This document shows positions 33,026 through 41,120 of a stretch of DNA of 64,000 nt, in pieces (the stretch's first letter is position 1; every line of letters starts with the position of its first letter). Position numbers and translations under genes: made by a program. This stretch comes from UBA1724 sp963621575 (GTDB lineage: Bacteria > Verrucomicrobiota > Lentisphaeria > Oligosphaerales > Oligosphaeraceae), in contig CAVFEH010000010.1 in the NCBI GenBank assembly GCA_963621575.1, positions 1 to 64,000 of the forward strand, in the 5' to 3' direction. The notes beneath the pieces were generated by a model. The model ran no database searches, was not told the origin of the DNA, and was given only the letters and a program-made list of their open reading frames with translations.

Positions 33026-33631
33026 CTAGTTCTTGGCGGTGGCCTTCGGCTGGGGCTCGATGATGGCGTCCACCACGTGGTAGTCGCGGGCCTCCTGGGC
33101 GGACATGAAGAAGTCGCGTTCGGAGTCCTTGGCGATCTGTTCGGCGGTCTTCCCGATGTGCTTGGCGAGGATGTCGTAGAGCACGGCCTTGGTCTTCAGA
33201 ATCTCCTGGGCCTGGATGTGGATGTCGGCGGCGGTGCCCTGGCAGCCGCCGGAGGGCTGGTGGATCATGATGCGGGAGTGGGGCAGCGCGAAGCGTTTTC
33301 CGGCGGCGCCGGCGGCCAGCAGGACGGCGCCCATGGAGGCGGCCTGCCCGATGCAATAGGTGCGCACGTCGCAGGAGAGCATCTGCATGGTGTCGTAGAT
33401 GGCCAGGCCGGCGGAGACCACGCCGCCGGGGGAATTGATGTAGAAGTGGATGTCCTTCTTGGGATCCTCGCTCTGCAGGAAGAGGAACTGGGCCATGATG
33501 CAGTTGGCCACCGCGTCGTCCACTTCGCTGCCCAGCATGACAATGCGGTCTTTCAGCAGGCGGGAATAGATGTCATACTGCCGCTCGCCGTTGCCGGTCT
33601 GCTCGATGACGTAGGGTGCGTAGAAACTCAT
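33026..33631 (-). CDS. clpP: ATP-dependent Clp protease proteolytic subunit ClpP
   Basis: A 201-residue serine peptidase of normal length. Catalytic Ser99 lies in YCIGQAASMGAVLLAAG and His124 in RIMIHQPSGG; the Asp follows in the ERDFFMSAQEARDY region. INSPGGVVSAGLAIYD is the conserved oxyanion segment. It forms the chamber used with ClpX. A good AGGA site precedes ATG 33631. It is the second gene after tig in the usual tig-clpP-clpX order, although 350 bases separate tig from clpP. Confidence 0.98.
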   Translation of the reverse strand: MSFYAPYVIEQTGNGERQYDIYSRLLKDRIVMLGSEVDDAVANCIMAQFLFLQSEDPKKDIHFYINSPGGVVSAGLAIYDTMQMLSCDVRTYCIGQAASMGAVLLAAGAAGKRFALPHSRIMIHQPSGGCQGTAADIHIQAQEILKTKAVLYDILAKHIGKTAEQIAKDSERDFFMSAQEARDYHVVDAIIEPQPKATAKN

Positions 33632-33981
33632 GGTTTTCCTCCGGGAATAGGGTTTTGGAGCATTGGTCTGCAGGTCCTCCGGTCCGCCGAATAGGAGGCG
33701 GAGGGGGACGGAAAGGGGTGGGCGTCCGGCGGCGCCGCGTCGTGCAACCGTGGGGGGCGTCGCATACGCGCAGGCGTACGCGTACAAAGAGTGCCGCCGG
33801 GGCATGGGGTGCCCGGGTCGGCGGCGTGTCGGACGCACGCAGGGGGGCGTCGCGGCCCTGTATGCTACGGCGTGCTTGCGTGCGTGATGGGTGTGCCGTG
33901 CAGGGGCGGGAGGGAGCGGGGCGGCGTGCCGCCGGAGCTTCTTCCCTTCCCTGCGCGGACGATGCTGCGGGGGGAGGGGGG
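33632..33981. other. Intergenic region tig-clpP, 350 bases
   Basis: Very GC-rich stretch with no convincing reading frame, tRNA or terminator. A short palindromic patch (GCGTACGCGTAC near 33775) stands out but has no assigned role. A promoter for clpP-clpX-amidase would be expected here on the minus strand; none could be picked out with confidence. Confidence 0.6.
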
Positions 33982-35313
33982 TTAGGCCTCCACCTCGGTG
34001 ATGTCGGCCTTGTCCAGGAGGACGCGGAGGCTCTTCTGGCGCATGAGGGTGGAGTACATGTTCTGGAGCATGCCCTCCTGCTTCTGGACGGCGCCCAGGA
34101 AGGCGTCCAGGTCCATGCCCATGCTCTGGGCGCGGCCGGCGCAGTAGTTCAGCAACTCCTGCTGGCTCACCTCGACCTTCTCCTTCTGGGCGATCTCGTC
34201 CAGGGCGAGGACCATGCGCATGGACTCGGGGACCTCCTTGTCGGCCTTCTCGCACTCTTCCTGGAACTTCTTGTCGAACTCCTCGCCCTTCAGGCCCTGC
34301 TTCTCAAGGTGCTCCTTGGCGCGGTCCTTGGCCTCCTGGAGGTTCTCGGCCAGCAGATTGGGAGGCAGGGGGAAGTCCAGGAGGGCGCTGTAGGCCTTCT
34401 GGAGCTGGGTCATGACATCCACCTCGGCGGCGGCCTTGGCGTTGGACTCCATCTGCTCGCGGAGCTTCGCCTTCACCTCGTCCAGGCTGTGGGCGCCGGT
34501 GCGCTCGGCGAAGGCCTCGTCGAACTTGGGGGGGGTGAAACCGTGGATTTCACGGATGGTGAAGTGGTAGGGGATGGTCTTTCCGGCCAGTTCCTTCACG
34601 CGGAAGTCCCCGGGGAAGTGGACCTCCACGTCCTTGGTGGATTCGAGGGTGGTTCCGACGAGGGCGTCGATGACGCCGGGGATGCTCTCGGGCTCCCGGA
34701 GGATCTGCCAGGAGTTGGTGCCGGAGAGGAGGTACTTTGCCTGGGGCACGTCCTTCAGGGCGTCGTCGGCGTCGGTGGTGAAGTCCACGCGGAGCATGTC
34801 GCCGGCCTCGGCGGGGCGGGTGACCTTCTCGTAGTTGCCGTGCATGCGGACGAAGGTCTCGGCGGCCTCGTCAACCTTCTTGTCCTCGATGGCGGCCTTC
34901 TTGCGGGTGGCCTTGAGGCCCTGGTAGGCGGGCAGCTCGATTTCGGGGAAGACCTCGAAGGTGGCCTTCAGGGAGAAGTCCTGGTCGGGGGTGTACTCGG
35001 GGAGCTTGTCGTTTTCCAGGGAGATTTTGCCGGCGAGGCGGACCTTCTTCTCCGGCAGCACCTCGTCCAGGGCGCGGTTCAGCAGGGTCTGCGCAGTCTC
35101 CTCGCAGATGTCCTTCCCGAACTGGGAGAGGACGTAGGACATGGGGACATGGCCCGCACGGAAGCCGGGACGCTGAATCTTGCTGGTGTACTTGGTCAGC
35201 ACATCCTTGTACGTCTTCTTGCCGTCCTTGGCGGGCACCACGGCAGTCAACTGCATGGAGCACGGAGCGAGGCTGGCCAAGTCGGCCTGCAGACCACTTT
35301 TGTAGGTTTCCAC
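33982..35313 (-). CDS. tig: Trigger factor
   Basis: A 443-residue ribosome-bound chaperone. The ribosome-binding signature lies in the N-domain as RPGFRAGHVPMSYVLSQFG (matching GFRxGxxP), the middle peptidyl-prolyl isomerase domain contains EAGDMLRVDFTTD and FPGDFRVKELAGKTIPYHFT, and a long helical C-domain ends with LRVLLDKADITEVEA. It folds nascent chains leaving the ribosome. GTG at 35313 is chosen as start because GAAGGAG lies nine bases upstream; the frame stays open for about 48 codons more without family resemblance. Confidence 0.95.
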   Translation of the reverse strand: METYKSGLQADLASLAPCSMQLTAVVPAKDGKKTYKDVLTKYTSKIQRPGFRAGHVPMSYVLSQFGKDICEETAQTLLNRALDEVLPEKKVRLAGKISLENDKLPEYTPDQDFSLKATFEVFPEIELPAYQGLKATRKKAAIEDKKVDEAAETFVRMHGNYEKVTRPAEAGDMLRVDFTTDADDALKDVPQAKYLLSGTNSWQILREPESIPGVIDALVGTTLESTKDVEVHFPGDFRVKELAGKTIPYHFTIREIHGFTPPKFDEAFAERTGAHSLDEVKAKLREQMESNAKAAAEVDVMTQLQKAYSALLDFPLPPNLLAENLQEAKDRAKEHLEKQGLKGEEFDKKFQEECEKADKEVPESMRMVLALDEIAQKEKVEVSQQELLNYCAGRAQSMGMDLDAFLGAVQKQEGMLQNMYSTLMRQKSLRVLLDKADITEVEA

Positions 35314-35553
35314 GGTGAAAAACTCCTTCAGTAAGGAAAAAGAGCTTGCTGCTATAGAAATGCACTCCGCCGATCGTTCGGCAGGAGGCCGGGCGGAGAG
35401 TGGCATACTATAACCTCCCCAAAGCCCCTCGCATTCCCTTCCCCATGCTTTCCGCATTTCTCACACCGCCTTGTATAGTTAGCGAAAAGCCGACTGGCAT
35501 TCCTCCCCCTTGGTGAACGACCGCACTCCTTTCTCACGCCTTCCTTCTGCCCT

Positions 35554-37011
35554 ATGCGCATCGCGTCTTGTCTTCTTCTGGGTTTGTGTGCATCTTGCTT
35601 CGTGCTGACGGGATGCCGGAGTACCAACGCCAATCTGCTGGGCTACGAGCTTCAGATGAAGGCGGGGCGGTATGGCGGCGCGGCGTCGATGATGGAGCGC
35701 GAGGCGTCCCGCGGCAACCGCGACCAGTTGCTGTGGCGGTTGCTGGCGGGCAACGCGTACATGGCGGCGGGGGCGTCGGAGAGCGCGGTGTCGCAGCTGG
35801 ATTTGGCGGAGGATGTCTTCCTGGCCAACGATGGGGCGTCGGCGGCGTCCCGCGGGGTGCAGGGGGCCCGGGGGATGCTGGGCAACGACCTGTCGCTCCC
35901 CTACCGGGGATATGGCCAGGACCGGATCTTCTGCTGCCTCTACAAGGCGCTGGAGTATTCCGCGCTGGGGAATTTCGCGGCCACCCGCACGGAGTTGAAC
36001 CGTGCGGCGGAGCACCAGGAGAATTGGCTCTTTGAGCGCCGGAAGGCTTTGTCGGAGGCGGAGGAGCAGTTGTCGCGGGAGTTGTCGGAGGTCCCCGAGA
36101 AGGAGCGTGTGGCGGGCCTGGACGCCCGGCAGAGCGCCCAGACGGTGCTTTCCGACGGCGCCTTCCTCTCCACGGTCCGCACGGAGCTGTCCTACGATCC
36201 CGGTGCGGTGGATCTCTCCCGGCTGGCGCCCGCCGACTACGCGAATGCCTACCTCGCGCATTTCTGCGGGGTCTTCCGCTGGATCCAGGGGGATGGCGGA
36301 CGGGACTACCTGCGCGATGCCGCGGGATTGCGCCCCGACAACCCCGTCTTGAAGCGGGACTTCCAGGATGCGGACCACGGCTTGCGCCCCCGCGGCCAGG
36401 TGTGGATCTATGTGGAGGACGGATTGTGCCCCGACCGCGTGGAACGCCGCATTGACCTGCCGCTGGGATTGCTGCCCGGCGTCGGGGCGTATGCCGTCTA
36501 TGCCGGGATGGCCTTCCCCCTTCTGCGGGAAAATGCTTCCGCCGCAGTCTATTCCGTGGTCTGCCAGGAACAGAGGAGGCTGCCTATGACACTCCTTCAG
36601 GATGTGGATCGACTGATTCGGACGGAGTACAATGTCTATATGAAAGGCGCACTTCCCCGGGAGATCGCCCGCGCAACGACGAAGGTGGCCGCACAGGTCG
36701 CCCTGGGCATTGCGGCGAATTCCAACCGCGACAACTATTCCGCGATGGTGGCCGCCCGCGCCGCGCAGGCCGCCGCCGCCGCGTGGGCCATCTCCACCAC
36801 CGCCGCCGACCTGCGGTCCTGGACCACGCTCCCAAAGTATGTCTGGATGCAGAGGGTGGACCGGCCCGCCGACGGAAAACTGGCCGTGCTGGCCGAGAAC
36901 AACGGCGTCCAGGAAGTCCTCCATCTCGATCTCCCACAGGGAAACACCGTCGTCTGGATCCGGAAGTTCACACCCGGGACAACCATGGTGGCAAAGGTGA
37001 TCACCTATTAG
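35554..37011 (+). CDS. COG3014-like lipoprotein
   Basis: A 485-residue predicted lipoprotein: signal sequence MRIASCLLLGLCASCFVLTG then the lipobox cysteine (LTGC). The N-terminal half is helical and TPR-like (GYELQMKAGRYGGAASMME, then LALE-type repeats to about residue 260). The C-terminal half contains WIYVEDGLCPDRVERRIDLP, an Ala-rich helix (MVAARAAQAAAAAWA) and DLRSWTTLPKYVWMQRV. This pattern resembles the uncharacterised COG3014 family; function is unknown. It is divergent from tig across 240 bases, with a TATAGT box at 35474-35479 followed by TAGCG. Confidence 0.85.
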   Translation: MRIASCLLLGLCASCFVLTGCRSTNANLLGYELQMKAGRYGGAASMMEREASRGNRDQLLWRLLAGNAYMAAGASESAVSQLDLAEDVFLANDGASAASRGVQGARGMLGNDLSLPYRGYGQDRIFCCLYKALEYSALGNFAATRTELNRAAEHQENWLFERRKALSEAEEQLSRELSEVPEKERVAGLDARQSAQTVLSDGAFLSTVRTELSYDPGAVDLSRLAPADYANAYLAHFCGVFRWIQGDGGRDYLRDAAGLRPDNPVLKRDFQDADHGLRPRGQVWIYVEDGLCPDRVERRIDLPLGLLPGVGAYAVYAGMAFPLLRENASAAVYSVVCQEQRRLPMTLLQDVDRLIRTEYNVYMKGALPREIARATTKVAAQVALGIAANSNRDNYSAMVAARAAQAAAAAWAISTTAADLRSWTTLPKYVWMQRVDRPADGKLAVLAENNGVQEVLHLDLPQGNTVVWIRKFTPGTTMVAKVITY

Positions 37012-37063
37012 GGGAGGCGCACAGGAGACGCGATGCCGGAAGCTACAAGACGTTGAATGAAAG

Positions 37064-37143
37064 CATGACAAAACATGACAATGCTGCGCAAATTTATGTA
37101 AAATTGTCATGAATTGTCGTGGTGGGGGGGTATAATTGTCCTG
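37064..37143. promoter_or_regulatory. Cluster of five 9-bp motif copies, candidate operator
   Basis: The motif ATTGTCATG occurs as CATGACAAA (37064-37072) and CATGACAAT (37074-37082) in one orientation, and as ATTGTCATG (37103-37111), ATTGTCGTG (37113-37121) and ATTGTCCTG (37135-37143) in the other. Adjacent copies start exactly 10 bases apart, one helical turn. A TATAAT box (37131-37136) lies among them with no good -35, as expected for an activator-dependent promoter of the pseudopilin gene about 100 bases downstream. Confidence 0.55.
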
Positions 37144-37238
37144 TTTTTTGTGCTTGTCTTCCGGGGAAGTTTTGGTTACCTTATTGAGTAGTCCGGGTGG
37201 ACAGAATCAATCCCTTTTCTACAACAGGAGAACATACG

Positions 37239-38048
37239 ATGCGGAAATCCTTCACATTGATCGAGCTGCTGGTCGTGATCGCGATCATCGCCATTCTGGC
37301 GGCCATGTTGCTGCCGGCGCTCTCCAAGGCCCGCGAGAAGGCCCGTTCCATCAGCTGTGTGAACAACATGAAGCAGATTGCGCTTTTTGGCGCGTTGTAC
37401 CAGACCGACTATGATGACTACATCGTCGGTTCCGTTCCCTGGAGCCCCAAGTACGCGGAGTTTACCGGCGGTTATGCCAGTGTCGGCTGGCAGGCGATGA
37501 TGATGTTGGACTATGGCATGGACCCCAAGGCGCTGGAGTGCCCCGCCTCCCCTATTTCCGTGCTTCCCGAGATGCGGTCGATTCAGGGGGATCTCAGCAA
37601 GGCCTCGAGTCTCGCCTACTATGGCAAGAATGTCTCCTACGGCATCAATTGTGCCACCTTCGGCATGTACATGAAGCCTGTTGGTGACGGGAAATACCTC
37701 CCCGTGACCATGAGCAAGTTCTCCAACACCGGCGGAATGCCCTCCGTGGCCATCTGGGCGGCGGACGCCACGCCCGTGGACACGGATCCCACCACGCTGA
37801 ACCACGACGTGAGTATCCATATCTTCCATTACCGCGTCTATCCGGACAACCTGGGCGGCGTCTACAATTGGGCCTATCCCGTCGCCGTGCGCCACTCCAA
37901 TATGGCGAATGTCGCCATGGTGGACGGACATGTGGAGTCGCTCCCCGCCACCCAAATCGTCTGGAACGGCTCTTCCACCGGCGACAATGTCCACCGCTGG
38001 AATCCCCGCTACAACGACCAGATCAACTACAAGGATGTCACGAAATAG
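37239..38048 (+). CDS. Type II-like pseudopilin with H-X9-DG C-terminus
   Basis: A 269-residue protein with a class III prepilin leader: MRKSFTLIELLVVIAIIAIL, where cleavage would follow a short basic peptide and leave an N-methylated Phe with Glu at mature position 5. The C-terminus has RHSNMANVAMVDGHVESL, the H-X9-DG motif of large PVC-group pseudopilin families (DUF1559-like). Such proteins are abundant in Lentisphaerota and Planctomycetota; their surface role is poorly known. Good AGGAG site before ATG 37239. It is monocistronic, bounded by a strong terminator, and has the motif cluster upstream. Confidence 0.93.
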   Translation: MRKSFTLIELLVVIAIIAILAAMLLPALSKAREKARSISCVNNMKQIALFGALYQTDYDDYIVGSVPWSPKYAEFTGGYASVGWQAMMMLDYGMDPKALECPASPISVLPEMRSIQGDLSKASSLAYYGKNVSYGINCATFGMYMKPVGDGKYLPVTMSKFSNTGGMPSVAIWAADATPVDTDPTTLNHDVSIHIFHYRVYPDNLGGVYNWAYPVAVRHSNMANVAMVDGHVESLPATQIVWNGSSTGDNVHRWNPRYNDQINYKDVTK

Positions 38049-39142
38049 TCCTTCCGGTCCATAGCGCAGAAGGGGTCCTTCGGCACGCGCGCCGAGGGGC
38101 CCCTTTTTTTGTGTGGGGATTCCGCCTCCGATTCCCCGTCTTCCAGGAATGGCGCGGGGGCGGTGGCGTCGATATGGAGTCTTGGGAGAGAGAGTTTCCA
38201 GGCGTGGAGTGCCTGTGTGGGGAGGACGAGCCGTTTCCAGTCTTCGGGGGTGAGGGTGCTGGTCGCGAAACGGAGGAAGATCGTGTCGTCTACCCCGTAG
38301 AGTTTGTCTCCCACGATCGGGAACCCGAGGGAGCGGAGGGTGGCCCGGATTTGGTGTGTGCGTCCGGTGTGGAGTCCGGCCTCCAGGAGGGTGAAGGGAC
38401 CGTCGGAATCGGGCTGGAAGCGGGGCATTCCGCCGTTGTTCTGTGGCGCGAGGCTGTAGGCGCCGCGGACCGTGAATTCGGTTTGCGCGGTGACGGCCTC
38501 GGGGTCTTCGGGGAGTTCCACGAGGTCGGAGTCGCCGTCGTTCAGGATGGGCCGGAAGCACTTTTTCTTCTCCACGGGGGAGTGTGGGTCTTTCATGAGC
38601 CAGCCGTTGGCGAAGAGGGTCTTCCAGGCGGGGCGTCCGTGGACCATGCAGAGATACCTCTTGTGGGCCTCGATGCCCAGGGAGTGCAGGAGTTTCGCAG
38701 CCGTGGCGGCGAAGCGCGGGGTTTTCCCCACCAGGACGATGCCGGAAGTCTCGCGGTCCAGTCGATTGACGAAGTGGATTCCCTGCTGGCCCTTCGCCTG
38801 CCGGAGCCAGGCCCAGAGGGTGTGGTTGAAGAAGCGTCCCGCGGGATGGCAGGGGAGGTTCCCGGGTTTGTTGACCAGGAGGAAGTCGTCGGTCTCCTGG
38901 AGGACGTGGACATCGAAGGAGACATCCTGTTCCGGGAGGTCACCCGCCTGGAAGAAGAGGCGCTCCCCGCCTCGGAGGGGAGTCTCGTCGGAGGCGACGG
39001 CGCCGTCCAGAAACAGATTCCCCCGGCCGATCTCCCCATGCCACTGCCCCCGGTCCAGATAGTTGTAGCGCCTCTCCAGAAAATCCAGAAGAGAGTTCCC
39101 CGACTCCTCGGCGGGAATCTGGACCTCCACGGTCCGCTCCAT
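38027..39142 (-). CDS. RluA-family pseudouridine synthase
   Basis: A 371-residue enzyme with an N-terminal S4-like domain (about residues 1-75: ERRYNYLDRGQWHGEIGRGNLFLDG) and the RluA catalytic domain. The catalytic Asp lies in HFVNRLDRETSGIVLVGKT, and GLHTGRTHQIRATLRSLGFPIVGDKLYG is the second signature. It isomerises uridines in rRNA or tRNA; the target is not clear. The last 27 residues are encoded by the 3' end and terminator of the convergent pseudopilin gene and overlap it by 22 bases. ATG 39142 is preferred to 39163. Confidence 0.92.
   Translation of the reverse strand: MERTVEVQIPAEESGNSLLDFLERRYNYLDRGQWHGEIGRGNLFLDGAVASDETPLRGGERLFFQAGDLPEQDVSFDVHVLQETDDFLLVNKPGNLPCHPAGRFFNHTLWAWLRQAKGQQGIHFVNRLDRETSGIVLVGKTPRFAATAAKLLHSLGIEAHKRYLCMVHGRPAWKTLFANGWLMKDPHSPVEKKKCFRPILNDGDSDLVELPEDPEAVTAQTEFTVRGAYSLAPQNNGGMPRFQPDSDGPFTLLEAGLHTGRTHQIRATLRSLGFPIVGDKLYGVDDTIFLRFATSTLTPEDWKRLVLPTQALHAWKLSLPRLHIDATAPAPFLEDGESEAESPHKKRGPSARVPKDPFCAMDRKDYFVTSL
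38070..38112 (+). terminator. Rho-independent terminator after pseudopilin
   Basis: A 15-bp stem (38070-38084 with 38091-38105, two G-U pairs, loop ACGCGC) is followed by seven T. It starts 22 bases after the pseudopilin stop codon and lies inside the convergent pseudouridine synthase reading frame. Confidence 0.92.
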
Positions 39143-39363
39143 GGGAAGAAATGGGAGAAGCATGGGAAAAGGAGGGGTGGTGAATGGGTGGTTTCGGGCG
39201 CTCTTCCGGGACCCTGGGGCCCTGCGTGGGAATGGAAAACGGGGTACTGTAAATTCCCGTGCGGGGGTTTATCTTATGCCGTTTGTTTTTCGTGGGGGGG
39301 AGTCTAGGTTGTTTCCCGGCGGGCGGCGCGTGTCCTCCCGCTGCGCACTTTGAAAGGAATTCC

Positions 39364-40386
39364 ATGAGCATCATCACCATAGTGGGCGCCGGCATGATGG
39401 GGTCGGCCATGTGCTTCCCCGCCTCGGACAACGGCCACGAGATCCGCTTGGTGGGCACTCCCTATGACAAGGAGACCATCGCGCGCATCCGCCAGGACAA
39501 CTTCCATCCCCGCCTGGGCATGGAGCTCCCGCCCCGGGTGACGGCGTATTTCTTCGAGGAACTGGACCAGGCGCTTTCGGGCGCGCAGGTGCTGGTGGCG
39601 GGCGTGCCCTCCTTCGGCATCGACTGGTTCGCCAAGGAGGTGCTCTCCCGGATTCCGGAAGAGCAGGTGGTGCTCTCGGTGACGAAGGGCCTGGAGGACG
39701 AGCCGGACGGCAGCCTGATTCCCATCTCCGTGGCGTACAATCGCCATCCCGCGCTGCGGGGCCGCCGCCTCTGCATCAACTCCATTGGCGGCCCCTGCAT
39801 CAGCCAGGAGCTCTGCCAGCGGATGCACACCTCCGTGGCGCTGTGCGGCGAGAACCAGGACACTCTCTACTGGCTGAAGAACCAGTTCATCACGACGTAC
39901 TACCACATCCAGCCCTCCCAGGACGTGGTTGGCATCGAGTGCTCCGTGGCCATGAAGAACGCCTACGCCGTGGGCGTGGCGCTGGCCATTGGCCTGGCGA
40001 AGCGCCAGGGCGTGTCGTTGAGCAATCCGCAGGCGTCGCTCTTTGGACAGGCGGTGCGGGAGATGCTCCGGCTGGTTCATCTGCTGGGCGGCCAGACCGA
40101 CAGCGTGATCTACGCCACCAGCGATCTGTATGTGACCATCAATTCCGGCCGCAACCGGAAGCTGGGGGAGGCATTGGGCGAAGGACTCTCCGTGCGGGAG
40201 GCCCTGGACAAGTTCCCCGGCATGACCCTGGAGTCCATCCCCATCATCACCCGGGCGGCCCGTGCGTTGCGCCGCCGCCACGAGCTGGGCACCGCCAACT
40301 TCAACAAATTCCCGCTGCTGCGGCACCTGGACGAGATCATCAACCGGGATGCACCCGTCCGGATTCCCTGGAACGAGTTCGGCTGA
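39364..40386 (+). CDS. gpsA: Glycerol-3-phosphate dehydrogenase (NAD(P)+) family
   Basis: A 340-residue dehydrogenase. The dinucleotide fold starts with IVGAGMMGSAMCFPASDNGHEI. The substrate domain has SVTKGLEDEPDG, NSIGGPCISQELCQ and VAMKNAYAVGVALAIGLAKR with the catalytic lysine. The order fits GpsA, which makes glycerol-3-phosphate for phospholipids. It deviates from standard GpsA at several places (SIGGPC instead of a LSGPSFA-like run), so a related 2-hydroxy-acid role is possible. A TATCTT -10-like box lies at 39270-39275. It is followed after 37 bases by the nucleosidase-like gene. Confidence 0.85.
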   Translation: MSIITIVGAGMMGSAMCFPASDNGHEIRLVGTPYDKETIARIRQDNFHPRLGMELPPRVTAYFFEELDQALSGAQVLVAGVPSFGIDWFAKEVLSRIPEEQVVLSVTKGLEDEPDGSLIPISVAYNRHPALRGRRLCINSIGGPCISQELCQRMHTSVALCGENQDTLYWLKNQFITTYYHIQPSQDVVGIECSVAMKNAYAVGVALAIGLAKRQGVSLSNPQASLFGQAVREMLRLVHLLGGQTDSVIYATSDLYVTINSGRNRKLGEALGEGLSVREALDKFPGMTLESIPIITRAARALRRRHELGTANFNKFPLLRHLDEIINRDAPVRIPWNEFG

Positions 40387-40423
40387 GGGCGCCCGCGGGC
40401 TTTGCGCAAGGAGGAGTTTCCCC

Positions 40424-41101
40424 GTGAAGAAGATCGGCATTCTGGTTCCCACCCGTGAGGAGGCCGCGGGGCTGCCCGCCGGGATCCCCTGCGCCACCGG
40501 CTTCGGCCCCGGAAAGACGGCCGCCTGCGCCGCCGTGGCGAAGTTGCTCTTCCAGGATGGCTGCGACGCCATCTTGGTGTGGGGCACTGCGGGTGCCCTG
40601 CGCAGGGAACAGCCTTTGGGCGGCATGATGGTGGTGGACCAGGTGGCCTACAGCGACTATGATGTCTCCCCGCTCTATGGCTCCGATGGCCTGGGGTTCG
40701 TGCCGGAAATCGCGGAGAAGTGCTGGATGGACTGCCATCCCGGATTCATCCGCGCCCTGCGCGGGAATGTCCCGGCCTTTTTCCCAAATCATCCGCTGCT
40801 GCGGGGGCGCATTGCGGCGGGGGATGTCTTTGACAACGCCAAGTATTACCGCGCCGACAACCGGATCGAGAACGCCGCCGACGCCGTGGACATGGAGAGT
40901 CCCGCCGTGGTGCACTTCTGCCGGCTGGCCGAACGCATCCTGGGGCGCGCCATCCCCGTGGGAGTCCTCCGGCTCCTCTCAAATTATATCGGAGGATCCG
41001 CCGGCGACGAATTCCTGGAGACCCTGAAGAAGATTGCCGCCGTGAACGCCAGGATGGGCGAGTTCCTGCCGGCATTGGCGGCGTCCCTGGACGAGGGCTG
41101 A
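40424..41101 (+). CDS. Nucleoside phosphorylase/nucleosidase-like protein
   Basis: A 225-residue protein of the PNP/MTAN superfamily. It opens KIGILVPTREEAAGL and has the usual TGFGPGKTAACAAVAKLL and ILVWGTAGALRREQPLGGMMVVDQVAYSDYD. The purine/ribose site is VDMESPAVVHFCRLAE with the conserved Met-Glu. It lacks the usual catalytic DTFI-type segment and has GDVFDNAKYYRAD there, so the reaction is uncertain: adenosylhomocysteine/methylthioadenosine nucleosidase or futalosine hydrolase-like are options. Start is GTG 40424 with a strong AAGGAGGAG. It is in an operon with gpsA. Confidence 0.8.
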   Translation: MKKIGILVPTREEAAGLPAGIPCATGFGPGKTAACAAVAKLLFQDGCDAILVWGTAGALRREQPLGGMMVVDQVAYSDYDVSPLYGSDGLGFVPEIAEKCWMDCHPGFIRALRGNVPAFFPNHPLLRGRIAAGDVFDNAKYYRADNRIENAADAVDMESPAVVHFCRLAERILGRAIPVGVLRLLSNYIGGSAGDEFLETLKKIAAVNARMGEFLPALAASLDEG

Positions 41102-41120
41102 GGCCCGGGCGCTCCTCCCC

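Noticed and set aside
33760..33800. Palindromic CGCATACGCG / GCGTACGCGTAC patch between tig and clpP
   Set aside because: Short and GC-biased; no second copy or clear operator layout.
33616..35334. A 572-codon plus-strand frame opposite tig
   Set aside because: Leu/Gly/His/Val-rich antisense shadow; trigger factor is clear on the other strand.
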